A stretch of 64,000 bases of DNA. It comes from Paraburkholderia sp. PGU19. Its GTDB lineage: Bacteria; Pseudomonadota; Gammaproteobacteria; Burkholderiales; Burkholderiaceae. Where the stretch lies: NCBI RefSeq assembly GCF_013426915.1, contig NZ_AP023179.1:372001-436000 (forward strand). Reading direction: 5' to 3'. Numbering within the stretch: position 1 is the first letter of the stretch; the number at the start of each line of letters is the position of its first letter. Shown one piece after another: positions 18,732-28,205 of the stretch. The position numbers were made by a program, and so were the translations under genes. The notes beneath the pieces were generated by a model. The model ran no database searches and was not told the origin of the DNA. It was given only the letters and a program-made list of their open reading frames with translations.

Positions 18732-19817
18732 TTACACGAGCCGCAGATAGATCAGTTCGCGCTTGATGTACGCATAGAAGATCGGCGCGGCGATCACGCC
18801 CGGAATACCGAACGCGGCTTCCATCACGAGCATGGCGATCAGCAGTTCCCACGCGCGTGCCTCGATCTGTCCGCCGATGATGCGCGCGTTCAGGAAATAC
18901 TCCAGCTTGTGGATCAGGATCAGGAAGATCAGCGCCGTCACCGCAGCCGGGAAGCTCACCGAGAGCGCCACAGCCACGATCAGCGTATTCGATATCAGAT
19001 TGCCGATCACGGGCAGCAGACCGACGATGAACGTGATGATGACGAGCGTCTTCGCCATCGGCAGCGGCGCGTGAAAGAGCGGCAACAGCAGCAACAGGAA
19101 AATGCCCGTGAACACGGTGTTGATCGCCGAGATCTTCACCTGCGCGAACACGATGCGGCGGAACGCGTCGGCAAAACGGCTGACGCGCGTGATGAAGGCT
19201 GTGGACAGCGGCAGCCGCTGCATATGTCGGGTCGCGCCGACCGCGATGATTGCGCCGATGATCATGCCGATCAGCACATGCGTGAAGATGCGCGCCGCGT
19301 TCTTGCCGCCTTGCGACAGCGTGCTCGCGTGCGTCTGCATCAGCACGGTGGCTTTTTCCTTCATCTGCTCGGTGGAAACGGGCAGGTTCTGCGCGATGAA
19401 CTGCGGCAGACGGCCGCGCGCCTGATCGATCAGCGACATCGCCTGGTCGAGCAGCTTCTGCACGCTGGGCACGTCATTCTCGAAGTGATCGATGATGGCG
19501 ACGGTGAAGCCTGTCAGCACGCCGACGATCACCGCGGAGAGAATCACCACTGCGAGCCAGCGCGCGCGCCCGCTCGACATGTGTTTTTCGATGCGCGGCG
19601 CGAGCGTGTGGACGAGCTGGAACACGAGCATGCCGGCGAGCAGCGCGCCTAGCAGCTTGAGTTCGAGTACCGCCCACATCGCAAGGAGCGCGACAATGTA
19701 GCTGCCTATTTCGACCGCCGACAGTTTCGGCAGGCTCATGTCGCTGGTCAGCCTGACCGGGCGAGGGCGCAGATCCTGCACCTGCCCGTCATCACGGGCC
19801 GGATTACGCTTGGCCAT
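18732..19817 (-). CDS. AI-2E family transporter (PerM/TqsA-like)
   Basis: The 361-residue membrane protein from the ATG at 19817 is preceded by GGAG. It has about eight helices with a central periplasmic/amphipathic stretch (about residues 70-160) and the family C-terminal pattern FGIPGVIAAPIFYAYIKREL. Members were named for AI-2 export but include Na+/H+ antiporters and proteins of unknown substrate; none can be assigned here. It lies 20 nt downstream of uvrA on the same strand and may be co-transcribed. Confidence 0.88.
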   Translation of the reverse strand: MAKRNPARDDGQVQDLRPRPVRLTSDMSLPKLSAVEIGSYIVALLAMWAVLELKLLGALLAGMLVFQLVHTLAPRIEKHMSSGRARWLAVVILSAVIVGVLTGFTVAIIDHFENDVPSVQKLLDQAMSLIDQARGRLPQFIAQNLPVSTEQMKEKATVLMQTHASTLSQGGKNAARIFTHVLIGMIIGAIIAVGATRHMQRLPLSTAFITRVSRFADAFRRIVFAQVKISAINTVFTGIFLLLLLPLFHAPLPMAKTLVIITFIVGLLPVIGNLISNTLIVAVALSVSFPAAVTALIFLILIHKLEYFLNARIIGGQIEARAWELLIAMLVMEAAFGIPGVIAAPIFYAYIKRELIYLRLV

Positions 19818-19837
19818 GGCTTTTATAGTCTCCAACC

Positions 19838-22800
19838 TCAGGTTTTGACGCTCGGCTTACCGGCCTTCGCCGGTGCCTTGCCCGTTGCTCTTGCTGTTCC
19901 TGCCGCTGGTTTCGCTGTCGATTTCGATGCTGGTTTCGGGGCGTCTGCGGCAACGGCCTTTTTCGACCTTGCCGGTTTTACGGCCGGTTTCGCCGATTCT
20001 GCAGCGCCTTCGATGACAGTTGCCTCCGCTTCGTCGTCAGATTCTTCGCTGTCCACCTGCTTCGCATAGTCCGCGCCTGCTGCCGCTTCGTCTGCCGCCT
20101 TGTCGCGCTGCAGCAGCGGCGCGAGATACCGTCCGGTAAAACTTGCCTTCGACTTCGCAATCTGCTCCGGCGTGCCTTGCGCGATGATCTGACCGCCGCC
20201 GGCGCCGCCTTCGGGACCGAGATCGATGACCCAGTCGGCAGTTTTTATCACATCGAGATTATGCTCGATGATGACCACGGTATTTCCTTGATCGCGCAAC
20301 CGATGGATCACTTCGAGCAACAGCGCGATATCGTGGAAGTGCAAACCCGTAGTCGGCTCGTCGAGGATATACAGTGTGCGACCCGTATCGCGCTTGCTCA
20401 GTTCCAGCGACAGCTTCACGCGCTGCGCCTCACCGCCCGACAGCGTGGTCGCCGACTGGCCAAGACGGATATAGCCGAGACCCACGTCCAGCAACGTTTT
20501 CAGCTTGCGCGCGACGACGGGCACCGCCTTGAAAAAGTCGTACGCGTGCTCGACTGTCATCTCCAGCACTTCGCTGATGTTCTTGCCCTTGTACTGGATA
20601 TCGAGCGTTTCACGGTTGTAGCGCTTGCCGTGGCAGACGTCGCACGGCACGTACACGTCGGGCAGGAAGTGCATTTCGACTTTCAGCACGCCGTCGCCCT
20701 GGCACGATTCGCAGCGCCCGCCCTTCACGTTGAATGAGAAGCGGCCCGGATCGTAGCCGCGTTCTTTCGCGGCGGGGACGCCCGCGAACAGTTCGCGGAT
20801 CGGCGTAAAGAGACCCGTGTACGTGGCAGGATTCGAGCGCGGCGTGCGGCCGATTGGCGACTGGTCGACGTTGATGACCTTATCGAAATGCTCGAGACCT
20901 TCGATCGCCTCGAACGGCGACGGCTCGGCCGATGAACCATACAGGTGCTGCGCGACGGCGTGATACAGCGTGTCGTTGATCAGCGTCGACTTGCCCGAGC
21001 CCGACACGCCCGTCACGCAGGTCAGAAGGCCGACGGGCAGATCGAGCGTCACGTGTCGCAGGTTGTTGCCGTATGCCTCGACGATACGCAGATGGCGCTC
21101 GTCGGGCTGTTTGCGGTCGTCGGGGAATTCGATGCGCCGCGCGCCCGCGAGATACTGGCCCGTCATCGACGCGGGATCTGCCTGCACTTCGTCAGGTGTG
21201 CCTTCGGCGATCACCATGCCGCCGTGCTCGCCCGCGCCCGGCCCCATATCGACGACGTAGTCGGCCATACGGATCATGTCTTCGTCGTGCTCGACGACGA
21301 TCACCGAATTGCCGAGATCGCGCAGATGCTTGAGCGTCGAGATAAGGCGGTCGTTGTCGCGCTGATGCAGGCCGATGGACGGTTCGTCGAGCACGTACAT
21401 GACGCCCGTCAGCCCCGAGCCGATCTGCGACGCGAGCCGGATGCGCTGCGCCTCGCCGCCCGACAGCGTTTCGGCGCTGCGTTCGAGCGACAGATAATCG
21501 AGCCCGACGTTGTTCAGGAACATCAGACGCGCGACGATTTCCTTGATGACCTTGTCGGCGATTTCGCGCTTCGAGCCTTCGAGCCGCAGCGTCTGAAAAT
21601 AGCCGAGCGTGTCGCGCAGCGGCCAGCCGCTGACTTCGAAGATGCCGCGCGCGTCGCTATCCGCGCCGATGCGCACGAAACGCGCTTCGCGGCGCAAACG
21701 CGTGCCTTCGCATGAAGGACACGCCTGGTTGTTCTGATACTTCGCCAGTTCCTCGCGCACCGCGACGGAATCCGTCTCGCGATAACGCCGCTCCAGATTC
21801 GGAATGATCCCTTCGAACACGTGCTCGCGCACCGACGTGCGGCCGCGCTCGTTGATGTACGAGAACGGCACCGTCTGCTTGCCCGAGCCGTACAGCAGGA
21901 TATTGCGCACGTTTTCCGGCAGATCTTCGAACGCGGTGTCGATGTCGAATTCAAAGAATGCCGCGAGGCTTTGCAGCATCTGGAAGTAAAACTGGTTGCG
22001 CCGGTCCCAGCCCTTCACGGCGCCCGCCGCGAGCGACAGCGACGGATGCGCGACCACCCGCTTCGGATCGAAGAACGTGATCTGGCCGAGGCCGTCGCAC
22101 TCCGGGCACGCGCCCATCGGATTGTTGAACGAAAAGAGGCGCGGCTCCAGTTCCTGCAAAGAGTACGAGCAGATCGGACAGGCGAACTTCGAGCTGAACA
22201 GATGCTCTTTGTCGGTGTCCATTTCGAGCGCGATCGCGCGGCCGTCGGCGAGGCGCAGCGCGGTTTCGAACGATTCCGCGAGACGCTGCTTCGCGTCGGC
22301 GCGCACCTTCAGACGGTCGACGACGACGTCGATCGTGTGCTTGTCGTTCTTTTTCAGCTGCGGCAGCGAGTCGACTTCGTAGATTTTCGCGACGCCTTCG
22401 TTCGCCGTGCCGCCGCCCGAGCGCACGCGAAAACGGATAAAGCCCTGCGCCTGCATGTCTTCGAACAGCTCGGTGTGCTCGCCCTTGCGGTTCGCGACGA
22501 CGGGCGCGAGGATCATCAACCGCGTGTCTTCAGGCAGCGCGAGCGCGGCGTCGACCATCTGCGAGACGCTTTGCGCCTCCAGCGGAATTTCGTGGTCCGG
22601 GCAGTAAGGCGTGCCGACGCGTGCGTAAAGAAGTCGCAGGTAGTCGTGGATTTCGGTGACCGTGCCCACTGTCGAGCGCGGGTTGTGCGAAGTCGCTTTC
22701 TGCTCGATCGAAATGGCGGGCGACAGACCTTCGATCAGATCGACGTCCGGTTTTTCCATCAATTGCAGGAATTGCCGGGCGTACGCGGACAGGCTCTCCA

Positions 22801-22960
22801 CATAGCGGCGCTGGCCTTCGGCGTAGAGCGTGTCGAAGGCGAGCGACGATTTGCCCGAGCCGGACAAGCCGGTAATCACGACCAGCTTGTGACGCGGCAA
22901 GTCGAGATTGACGTTCTTCAGGTTGTGGGTCCGAGCCCCACGGATACGGATTTGTTCCAT
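19838..22960 (-). CDS. uvrA: Excinuclease ABC subunit A with extended basic C-terminal tail
   Basis: The 1040-residue protein has two ABC modules: Walker [10 protein letters not shown] near residue 33 and GVSGSGKST near 650, with matching LSGGEAQR signatures. It has zinc-finger cysteines in CPIC...CPEC and CESC...CDVC. UvrA dimers find bulky DNA lesions and load UvrB in nucleotide excision repair. The conserved part ends near residue 960, where GRYLAPLL occurs. About 80 further residues are rich in Ala, Lys and Pro ([19 protein letters not shown]) and look disordered and DNA-binding; enteric UvrA (940) lacks them. Confidence 0.97.
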   Translation of the reverse strand: MEQIRIRGARTHNLKNVNLDLPRHKLVVITGLSGSGKSSLAFDTLYAEGQRRYVESLSAYARQFLQLMEKPDVDLIEGLSPAISIEQKATSHNPRSTVGTVTEIHDYLRLLYARVGTPYCPDHEIPLEAQSVSQMVDAALALPEDTRLMILAPVVANRKGEHTELFEDMQAQGFIRFRVRSGGGTANEGVAKIYEVDSLPQLKKNDKHTIDVVVDRLKVRADAKQRLAESFETALRLADGRAIALEMDTDKEHLFSSKFACPICSYSLQELEPRLFSFNNPMGACPECDGLGQITFFDPKRVVAHPSLSLAAGAVKGWDRRNQFYFQMLQSLAAFFEFDIDTAFEDLPENVRNILLYGSGKQTVPFSYINERGRTSVREHVFEGIIPNLERRYRETDSVAVREELAKYQNNQACPSCEGTRLRREARFVRIGADSDARGIFEVSGWPLRDTLGYFQTLRLEGSKREIADKVIKEIVARLMFLNNVGLDYLSLERSAETLSGGEAQRIRLASQIGSGLTGVMYVLDEPSIGLHQRDNDRLISTLKHLRDLGNSVIVVEHDEDMIRMADYVVDMGPGAGEHGGMVIAEGTPDEVQADPASMTGQYLAGARRIEFPDDRKQPDERHLRIVEAYGNNLRHVTLDLPVGLLTCVTGVSGSGKSTLINDTLYHAVAQHLYGSSAEPSPFEAIEGLEHFDKVINVDQSPIGRTPRSNPATYTGLFTPIRELFAGVPAAKERGYDPGRFSFNVKGGRCESCQGDGVLKVEMHFLPDVYVPCDVCHGKRYNRETLDIQYKGKNISEVLEMTVEHAYDFFKAVPVVARKLKTLLDVGLGYIRLGQSATTLSGGEAQRVKLSLELSKRDTGRTLYILDEPTTGLHFHDIALLLEVIHRLRDQGNTVVIIEHNLDVIKTADWVIDLGPEGGAGGGQIIAQGTPEQIAKSKASFTGRYLAPLLQRDKAADEAAAGADYAKQVDSEESDDEAEATVIEGAAESAKPAVKPARSKKAVAADAPKPASKSTAKPAAGTARATGKAPAKAGKPSVKT

Positions 22961-22994
22961 GAACCGGCGGGAAGAGGAGAAGGCTAAACCTGCT

Positions 22995-23000
22995 ACTATA
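22995..23000 (-). promoter_or_regulatory. Candidate -10 element for uvrA
   Basis: The minus strand reads TATAGT within GTTATAGTAG, 35-40 nt before the uvrA ATG. A clear -35 was not found. No CTGT-N8-ACAG LexA site is visible in the 283-nt divergent spacer, so SOS control is not supported by sequence. Confidence 0.35.
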
Positions 23001-23243
23001 ACGACTTTTCCAGACCGCCGTTACGGCTTCCTGACAGCGCGCAAACGGCGTGCTGACAAAGACGAAAGCGTCGTTTTTTCGCGGTTCAGCGTTGTGGGGA
23101 ATGGCTCGTAGGTAAGGGCGATTTCCGCCTTCTGCAAGCGCCAGGCACCCGTTGTAAGCTCGGTCAGCGTCGGAGACTGCGCGTGCGTCGTGCATGCGGG
23201 CTACCACGCGATTCGCTGTCCGTTCATTCAATAATCGTTCCCG

Positions 23244-24431
23244 ATGTCCAATCCGTCCGCCACCTCCACACGCATGAGCGCGCCCGAGTTGCGCGCGACC
23301 GTGTCGCTTGCTGCGATCTTCGCGCTGCGCATGCTGGGTCTCTTCATGATCATGCCCGTCTTCTCGATCTACGCGAAGACGATTCCGGGCGGCGACAACG
23401 TGTTGCTGGTCGGCATCGCGCTTGGCGCGTACGGCGTGACGCAGTCGCTGCTGTATATCTTCTACGGCTGGGTTTCCGACATGATCGGCCGCAAGCCGGT
23501 CATCGCGATGGGCCTGCTGATCTTCGCGCTCGGCAGCTTCGTTGCCGCGTTCGCGCACGATATGACGTGGATCATCGTCGGCCGCGTGATCCAGGGGATG
23601 GGCGCGGTGTCGTCGGCGGTGATCGCGTTCATCGCGGATTTGACGGCGGAAGAGCATCGCACCAAGGCCATGGCGATGGTGGGCGGCTCGATCGGGGTGT
23701 CGTTTGCGGTGGCGATCGTCGGCGCGCCGATCGTGTTCCACTACCTCGGCATGAGCGGGCTGTTCACGCTGGTCGGCATTTTCTCGATTCTCGCGATCGG
23801 CGTCGTGCTGTGGATCGTGCCCGATGCGCCGAAGCCCGTGCATGTGCCCGCGCCGTTCCACGAAGTCCTGCACAACAAGGAACTGCTGCGTCTGAACTTC
23901 GGCGTGCTGGTGCTGCACGCGACGCAGACGGCGCTGTTTCTCGTGGTGCCACGCATTCTGGAAGCGGGCGGCCTGCCCGTCGCGTCACACTGGAAGATTT
24001 ACCTGCCCGTGATGGGCCTTGCGTTCGTGATGATGGTCCCCGCAATTATCGCGGCGGAAAAGCGCGGCAAGATGAAGGCCGTGCTGCTGGGTGCGATTGG
24101 TCTTATCCTGATCGGACAGTTACTTCTCGGCATCGCACCGCATACCATTCTGACTGTGGCAGCGATTCTGTTCGTCTACTTCCTCGGCTTCAATATTCTC
24201 GAGGCTTCGCAGCCTTCGCTGGTGTCGAAGCTGGCGCCGGGGACCCGCAAGGGCGCGGCGGCGGGCGTGTACAACACCACGCAGTCGATCGGCCTTGCAA
24301 TGGGCGGCGTGATCGGCGGCTGGCTTTTGAAAGTCGATGGACAGAGCGCCGTGTTTTTTGCATGCTCAGGGCTTGTCGCTTGCTGGCTTATAATCGCGGC
24401 CAGCATGAAACAGCCGCCACGCAAGGCATAA
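23244..24431 (+). CDS. MFS transporter (YajR-like)
   Basis: The 395-residue protein has 12 predicted helices and the MFS loop motif GWVSDMIGRKPVI between helices 2 and 3. The N-terminal sequence ATVSLAAIFALRMLGLFMIMP and the motif SIYAKTIPGG match the YajR branch of drug:H+ antiporters. E. coli YajR has an added cytoplasmic ferredoxin-like domain that is absent here. The substrate is unknown. It is divergent from uvrA and lies 138 nt upstream of ssb, the usual uvrA-MFS-ssb order in Burkholderiaceae. Confidence 0.92.
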   Translation: MSNPSATSTRMSAPELRATVSLAAIFALRMLGLFMIMPVFSIYAKTIPGGDNVLLVGIALGAYGVTQSLLYIFYGWVSDMIGRKPVIAMGLLIFALGSFVAAFAHDMTWIIVGRVIQGMGAVSSAVIAFIADLTAEEHRTKAMAMVGGSIGVSFAVAIVGAPIVFHYLGMSGLFTLVGIFSILAIGVVLWIVPDAPKPVHVPAPFHEVLHNKELLRLNFGVLVLHATQTALFLVVPRILEAGGLPVASHWKIYLPVMGLAFVMMVPAIIAAEKRGKMKAVLLGAIGLILIGQLLLGIAPHTILTVAAILFVYFLGFNILEASQPSLVSKLAPGTRKGAAAGVYNTTQSIGLAMGGVIGGWLLKVDGQSAVFFACSGLVACWLIIAASMKQPPRKA

Positions 24432-24569
24432 AGCTTTTACGGCACGAATTTACAAGGCGGCGGTCAATCGGGGCGCAGCGGCGCGCTTTCCGTTCACTGA
24501 CACAGGCGGCTGGGGCGCGAAGCGCCATCGGCGCCGCGTCGCCTGCAACGGAATCAACAGGAGAAACTC

Positions 24570-25109
24570 ATGGCATCCGTGAACAAGGTCATTCTCGTCG
24601 GCAATCTGGGTGCCGATCCGGAAGTCCGTTATCTTCCGAGCGGCGACGCAGTGGCGAACATTCGCCTTGCCACGACCGACCGCTACAAAGACAAGCAATC
24701 GGGCGAATTCAAGGAAATGACGGAATGGCACCGCATTTCGTTCTTCGGGCGCCTGGCTGAAATTGTGTCGGAATACCTGAAGAAAGGCTCGGCGGTGTAT
24801 ATCGAAGGCCGCATCCGCACGCGCAAGTATCAGGCGCAGGACGGCACCGACCGTTACTCGACGGAAATCGTCGCTGAACAGATGCAGATGCTCGGCGGCC
24901 GTGGCGGTGCGGGCGGCGGCGGTGGCGATGACGGCGGCTATAGCCGTGGCGAATCGATGGAGCGCGGCGGTGGCGGCGGCGGCCGCATGTCGGGCGGTGG
25001 CGGCGGTGGTGCTGGCCGTGTGTCGGGCGGCGGTGGCGGCGGTCAGAGCCGTCCGAGCGCGCCGGCCGGCGGCGGGTTCGATGAGATGGACGACGATATT
25101 CCGTTCTAG
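24570..25109 (+). CDS. ssb: Single-stranded DNA-binding protein
   Basis: The 179-residue protein has an N-terminal OB fold (residues 1-110; [18 protein letters not shown]). A glycine-rich linker follows (about 112-165, almost only G with R, S, D), then the acidic tip MDDDIPF that recruits partner proteins such as exonuclease I and RecO. It acts as a tetramer coating ssDNA in replication and repair. The linker is encoded by a GGC-rich tract (24895-25060). RBS AGGAG precedes the ATG. Confidence 0.98.
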   Translation: MASVNKVILVGNLGADPEVRYLPSGDAVANIRLATTDRYKDKQSGEFKEMTEWHRISFFGRLAEIVSEYLKKGSAVYIEGRIRTRKYQAQDGTDRYSTEIVAEQMQMLGGRGGAGGGGGDDGGYSRGESMERGGGGGGRMSGGGGGGAGRVSGGGGGGQSRPSAPAGGGFDEMDDDIPF

Positions 25110-25149
25110 AACCGTCCCAGACCGCAAGCGTCGACGAACGAACACAAAA

Positions 25150-25179
25150 ACACCCCGCTCCCGAGCGGGGTGTTTTTTT
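25150..25179 (+). terminator. Rho-independent terminator after ssb
   Basis: ACACCCCGCT-CCCG-AGCGGGGTGT is a perfect 10-bp stem followed by a run of seven T, 40 nt past the ssb stop. Confidence 0.92.
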
Positions 25180-25242
25180 ACATGCCGACGTTTCGGCCGA
25201 ATCGCAAACGCAAATTAGGCGTAAAGCGCCAGGCGCCGGGCT

Positions 25243-25986
25243 TCAAGCCACTCCGCCATTCGCCCGCAGAATCTGCCCATTCACCCAAGCCCCATCCGTC
25301 CCCGCGAGAAACGCGACCACTGAAGCAATATCCTCCGGCTGTCCCAGGCGCTGCAGCGGCGGCATCTTCGCGAACGCCTGAATCTGCTCGTCCGTCTTGC
25401 CGTCGAGGAACAGCGACGTCGCCACGGGCCCCGGCGCCACGGCATTGACGGTGATGTTCCGCCCGCGCAATTCCTTCGCGAACACATGCGTGAACGATTC
25501 GACGGCCGCCTTGGTCGCGTTGTAGATCGCGTAACCCGGCATGTTCAGCGCAAGCGTCGTGCTCGAAAAGTTGACGATGCGTCCGCCGTTGTTCATCCGC
25601 GTCGCTGCTTCGCGCAGCGTGTTGAACGTGCCGCGGACGTTGATATCGAAGGTCTGCGCGAAGAGCGCGTCGCTGGTTTCGGCGAGCGGCACCGTTTTCA
25701 GGATGCCCGCGTTGTTGACGAGCACGTCGACCTTGCCGAGCTGCTGTTCCGTCGCTTCGAACATGCGGCGCACGTCGTCGGCGTTCGAGACGTCCGCTTT
25801 CACCGCAATCGCCGCTGCGCCCTGCGCCTTCAGTTCGGCGACGAGCGTATCCGCTTCCTTCGAACTTGCCGCATAGTTCACGACGACTGCAAAACCGTCG
25901 CTGGCGAGCCGCCGCGCGATTGCCGCGCCGATACCCCGCGATGCGCCCGTGACGATCGCAACCTGTGCATTCTTGACGTTGTTCAT
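25243..25986 (-). CDS. SDR-family oxidoreductase
   Basis: This is a 247-residue classical short-chain dehydrogenase with the cofactor motif TGASRGIGAAIA near the N-terminus, the NNAG motif (VLVNNAGIL) and the catalytic YxxxK in YNATKAAVE. It resembles 3-oxoacyl-ACP reductase/FabG-like and glucose dehydrogenase-like enzymes; the substrate is not predictable. It is divergent from a LysR regulator, with a dyad in the spacer, so it is probably that regulator's target. Confidence 0.9.
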   Translation of the reverse strand: MNNVKNAQVAIVTGASRGIGAAIARRLASDGFAVVVNYAASSKEADTLVAELKAQGAAAIAVKADVSNADDVRRMFEATEQQLGKVDVLVNNAGILKTVPLAETSDALFAQTFDINVRGTFNTLREAATRMNNGGRIVNFSSTTLALNMPGYAIYNATKAAVESFTHVFAKELRGRNITVNAVAPGPVATSLFLDGKTDEQIQAFAKMPPLQRLGQPEDIASVVAFLAGTDGAWVNGQILRANGGVA

Positions 25987-26031
25987 GATCCGATTCCTTG
26001 AAGTGGTGAGTGCGTGAGAAGGATGATCGGA

Positions 26032-26049
26032 TATCTCGGTGCAGAGATA
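26032..26049. promoter_or_regulatory. Candidate LysR-type operator
   Basis: TATCTC-N6-GAGATA is a perfect 6-bp dyad in the 135-nt spacer between the SDR gene and the divergent LysR gene, close to the usual LTTR T-N11-A geometry. It would place the regulator between both promoters. Confidence 0.5.
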
Positions 26050-26121
26050 ATCAGCCGAAAGTTGTTATCATCATTCCATTCACTTCAACAATGACGCGGA
26101 AGCCAGCCGCCGCGTACCGCC

Positions 26122-27027
26122 ATGGACCGTTTTCAGGAAATGCAGGTGTTCGTCCGCATCGCCGAGCGGCAGAGCTTCACGCGTGCCGCCGATGATCTGC
26201 AGATTCCGCGCGCCACAGTCACGAACCTGATGAAGCGGATGGAGCAACGGCTCGGCGCGCGGCTGCTCGAACGCACGACTCGCACCGTGCGCCTCACGCA
26301 CGACGGCGAAGCGTACTACCGCCGCTGCGTACGTCTGCTCGCGGACATGGAGGAAGCGGAAGGTTCGTTTCGCGACGCCGCGCCAAAAGGTCTGCTGCGC
26401 GCGAATCTGCAAGGCACGCTCGCGCGCCACTTCATCGTGCCCGCGCTGCCGGATTTTCTCGCGCGCTATCCGGGCATCGAGTTGCATATCGGCGAAGACG
26501 ACCGCCTGGTCGATCTGGTGCGCGAGGGTGTCGATTGCGTGCTGCGCGCGGGGAATCTGCAGGATTCGTCGATGGTCGGTCGGCGCGTCGCGCGGCTCGA
26601 ACAGGTAACGGTCGCGAGTCCCGCGTATCTGGAACGGCACGGCGTGCCCGACGATCTCGCCGCGCTCACCACGCATCGCGCCGTCAATTACATATCGAGC
26701 GCGACGGGCAACGCGCTGCCGCTCGAATTCACCGTCGATGAACGCATCGTCGAGGTGAATCTCGAGGCGGTCGTTTCCGTGACGGGCACCGATCTGTACA
26801 CGGGTGCGTCCGTCGCTGGGCTCGGTCTCGTGCAGGTGCCGCGCTATCGCGTGGAGAGCGAACTCGCCGCGGGCCGCCTCGTCGTCGTGCTGCCGCAGTT
26901 TCCGCCGCCGCCGATGCCCGTCACCGTGCTCTATCCGCAAAGCCGTCAGTTGTCGTCACGCGTGCGGGTGTTCGCGCAATGGCTGCGCGAGATCTTCGAC
27001 GCGGCGGGCGGGTTGAAGGTCGGCTGA
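26122..27027 (+). CDS. LysR-family transcriptional regulator
   Basis: The 301-residue protein has an N-terminal winged HTH (residues 1-60; MDRFQEMQVFVRIAERQSFT) and a LysR substrate-binding domain of the CrgA/PecT class (VDCVLRAGNLQDSSMVGRRV). It is divergent from the SDR oxidoreductase, a common LysR-target layout. The effector is unknown. Confidence 0.93.
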   Translation: MDRFQEMQVFVRIAERQSFTRAADDLQIPRATVTNLMKRMEQRLGARLLERTTRTVRLTHDGEAYYRRCVRLLADMEEAEGSFRDAAPKGLLRANLQGTLARHFIVPALPDFLARYPGIELHIGEDDRLVDLVREGVDCVLRAGNLQDSSMVGRRVARLEQVTVASPAYLERHGVPDDLAALTTHRAVNYISSATGNALPLEFTVDERIVEVNLEAVVSVTGTDLYTGASVAGLGLVQVPRYRVESELAAGRLVVVLPQFPPPPMPVTVLYPQSRQLSSRVRVFAQWLREIFDAAGGLKVG

Positions 27028-27045
27028 AGGTCGGTCGATAACCGG

Positions 27046-27876
27046 CTAATGGTCGTCGGAGGGGCGCGCCAAAGCGCGGTCGAGATGCGCGAGCGCATCG
27101 CGCATCGGCACGCTGGAGGACACGATCGGGCCCGTCAGCGGCGTGTCGAGATCGACGATCACATACACGGCCGATGCAATCGACACCGCACCCAGCATGA
27201 TCATCACGAACGCCAGCGCATTGCGAGGCGCGACAATGCCGAAGCATAGAAAGATGATCATCAGCCAGAAGGTGAGCGTGGTGAGAAAGGGCTTCGAGAT
27301 CGAGCTATGCGCTTGTTCGATCAACGTCCAGCGCGCCTGGATTACGCGCTCAAAACGCGCGATGCATTCGGCCTGCGTGTGCTGCTGGTAGCTGTCGATG
27401 GGCTGCAGCTTGCGCACTGCGACGAACGATTCGTTCAGCATTTCGCCGAGCCCGATGTCTTCGAGCTTGTCGTGGCTCAGATCGCTCTTGAACCTTGGAT
27501 AGTCGCCCGACGGCGGGTCCTCCCCGGGCCACGTCGCGGCGATCGCCGCCGCCGTGTACGAGCGCAGCAGCTTGCGCGGGTATTGCGCATCGGGACCGTA
27601 CTGGCGCAGCGCCATGTCGAGCTGGATCAGCTCGGCGGCATAAGAGCGGAAGTCGTTGCCGACGGTGTCGAAGCTGCTTTTCGCGGAGGCCGTGAGCAAG
27701 CCCAGCACCAGCGCCGCGAACGTCACGAGCATCGTCATCACGAGCTGGATCAGCTGAAGCGTCTCGTGCCTGCGATGCTCTTCAGGCAGATATGCCTTGC
27801 CGAAAAAGCCGACTCCTGTTCCCGCCAGAAGCAGGGCGAACACCAAGAGCGCTGACAAGATCTCTTGCATGAGCAT
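27046..27876 (-). CDS. DUF4239 (bestrophin-like domain) membrane protein
   Basis: The protein is 276 residues from the ATG at 27876 (an ATG at 27870 and a TTG at 27912 are alternatives). Two N-terminal helices (EILSALLVFALLLAGTGVGF and LVMTMLVTFAALVLGLLTAS), a long soluble central region and two C-terminal helices match DUF4239 proteins. Function is unknown; a weak relation to bestrophin-type anion channels has been proposed for the family. It is convergent with the LysR gene, 18 nt apart, and not obviously in an operon. Confidence 0.8.
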   Translation of the reverse strand: MLMQEILSALLVFALLLAGTGVGFFGKAYLPEEHRRHETLQLIQLVMTMLVTFAALVLGLLTASAKSSFDTVGNDFRSYAAELIQLDMALRQYGPDAQYPRKLLRSYTAAAIAATWPGEDPPSGDYPRFKSDLSHDKLEDIGLGEMLNESFVAVRKLQPIDSYQQHTQAECIARFERVIQARWTLIEQAHSSISKPFLTTLTFWLMIIFLCFGIVAPRNALAFVMIMLGAVSIASAVYVIVDLDTPLTGPIVSSSVPMRDALAHLDRALARPSDDH

Positions 27877-28059
27877 GGTCCGCGTAGCCGTCGCTTCGCT
27901 ACTGTCCAACAACTTCGAAGCGCGGGCAAGTGTCGATCGGAATTGTTAAATCACGTACGCCAAACCCAAATAGCGAGAAGAAATATTTAGCAAGACGACG
28001 CATGTCTATGCGCCAGATCAATTTGCGAGCGTTTCGGCCGAAAGCGACCTGACAGGCCA

Positions 28060-28086
28060 TAAAGTTTTCCTCGGATCAGCCGTAAC
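28060..28086 (+). promoter_or_regulatory. Sigma-28 (FliA)-type promoter for the chemoreceptor
   Basis: TAAAGTTT, an 11-nt spacer, then GCCGTAAC closely match the FliA consensus TAAAGTTT-N11-GCCGATAA (all eight -35 bases, with the -10 box starting GCCG and then diverging). It lies about 120 nt upstream of the chemoreceptor ATG on the same strand, so the gene is probably expressed with the late flagellar/chemotaxis regulon. Confidence 0.75.
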
Positions 28087-28205
28087 TGAAAATGTGGTGC
28101 GTTTGCTTAATTTAATCGGGTTGCGGACCTTGCCTATTGGCCTGGGCGCAGCAAGCCTGCCGTGGAACCGGAATTCCCGTCAGGCGGCCATAGGAGACAT
28201 GCTTC

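Noticed and set aside
22961..23243. LexA/SOS box upstream of uvrA
   Set aside because: No CTGT-N8-ACAG or close variant was found in the spacer; only a possible -10 is present.
22530..23918. 462-codon minus-strand open frame across the 5' ends of uvrA and the MFS gene
   Set aside because: It runs through the divergent promoter region and out of frame through both real genes. The product is His/Asp/Arg-rich low-complexity sequence typical of shadow frames in this genome.
24895..25060. GGC-rich tandem repeat tract
   Set aside because: It encodes the glycine-rich linker of SSB and is not a mobile or CRISPR-type repeat.
27140..27400. Plus-strand small open frames opposite the DUF4239 gene
   Set aside because: They are shadows; the minus-strand gene has the expected four-helix DUF4239 layout.
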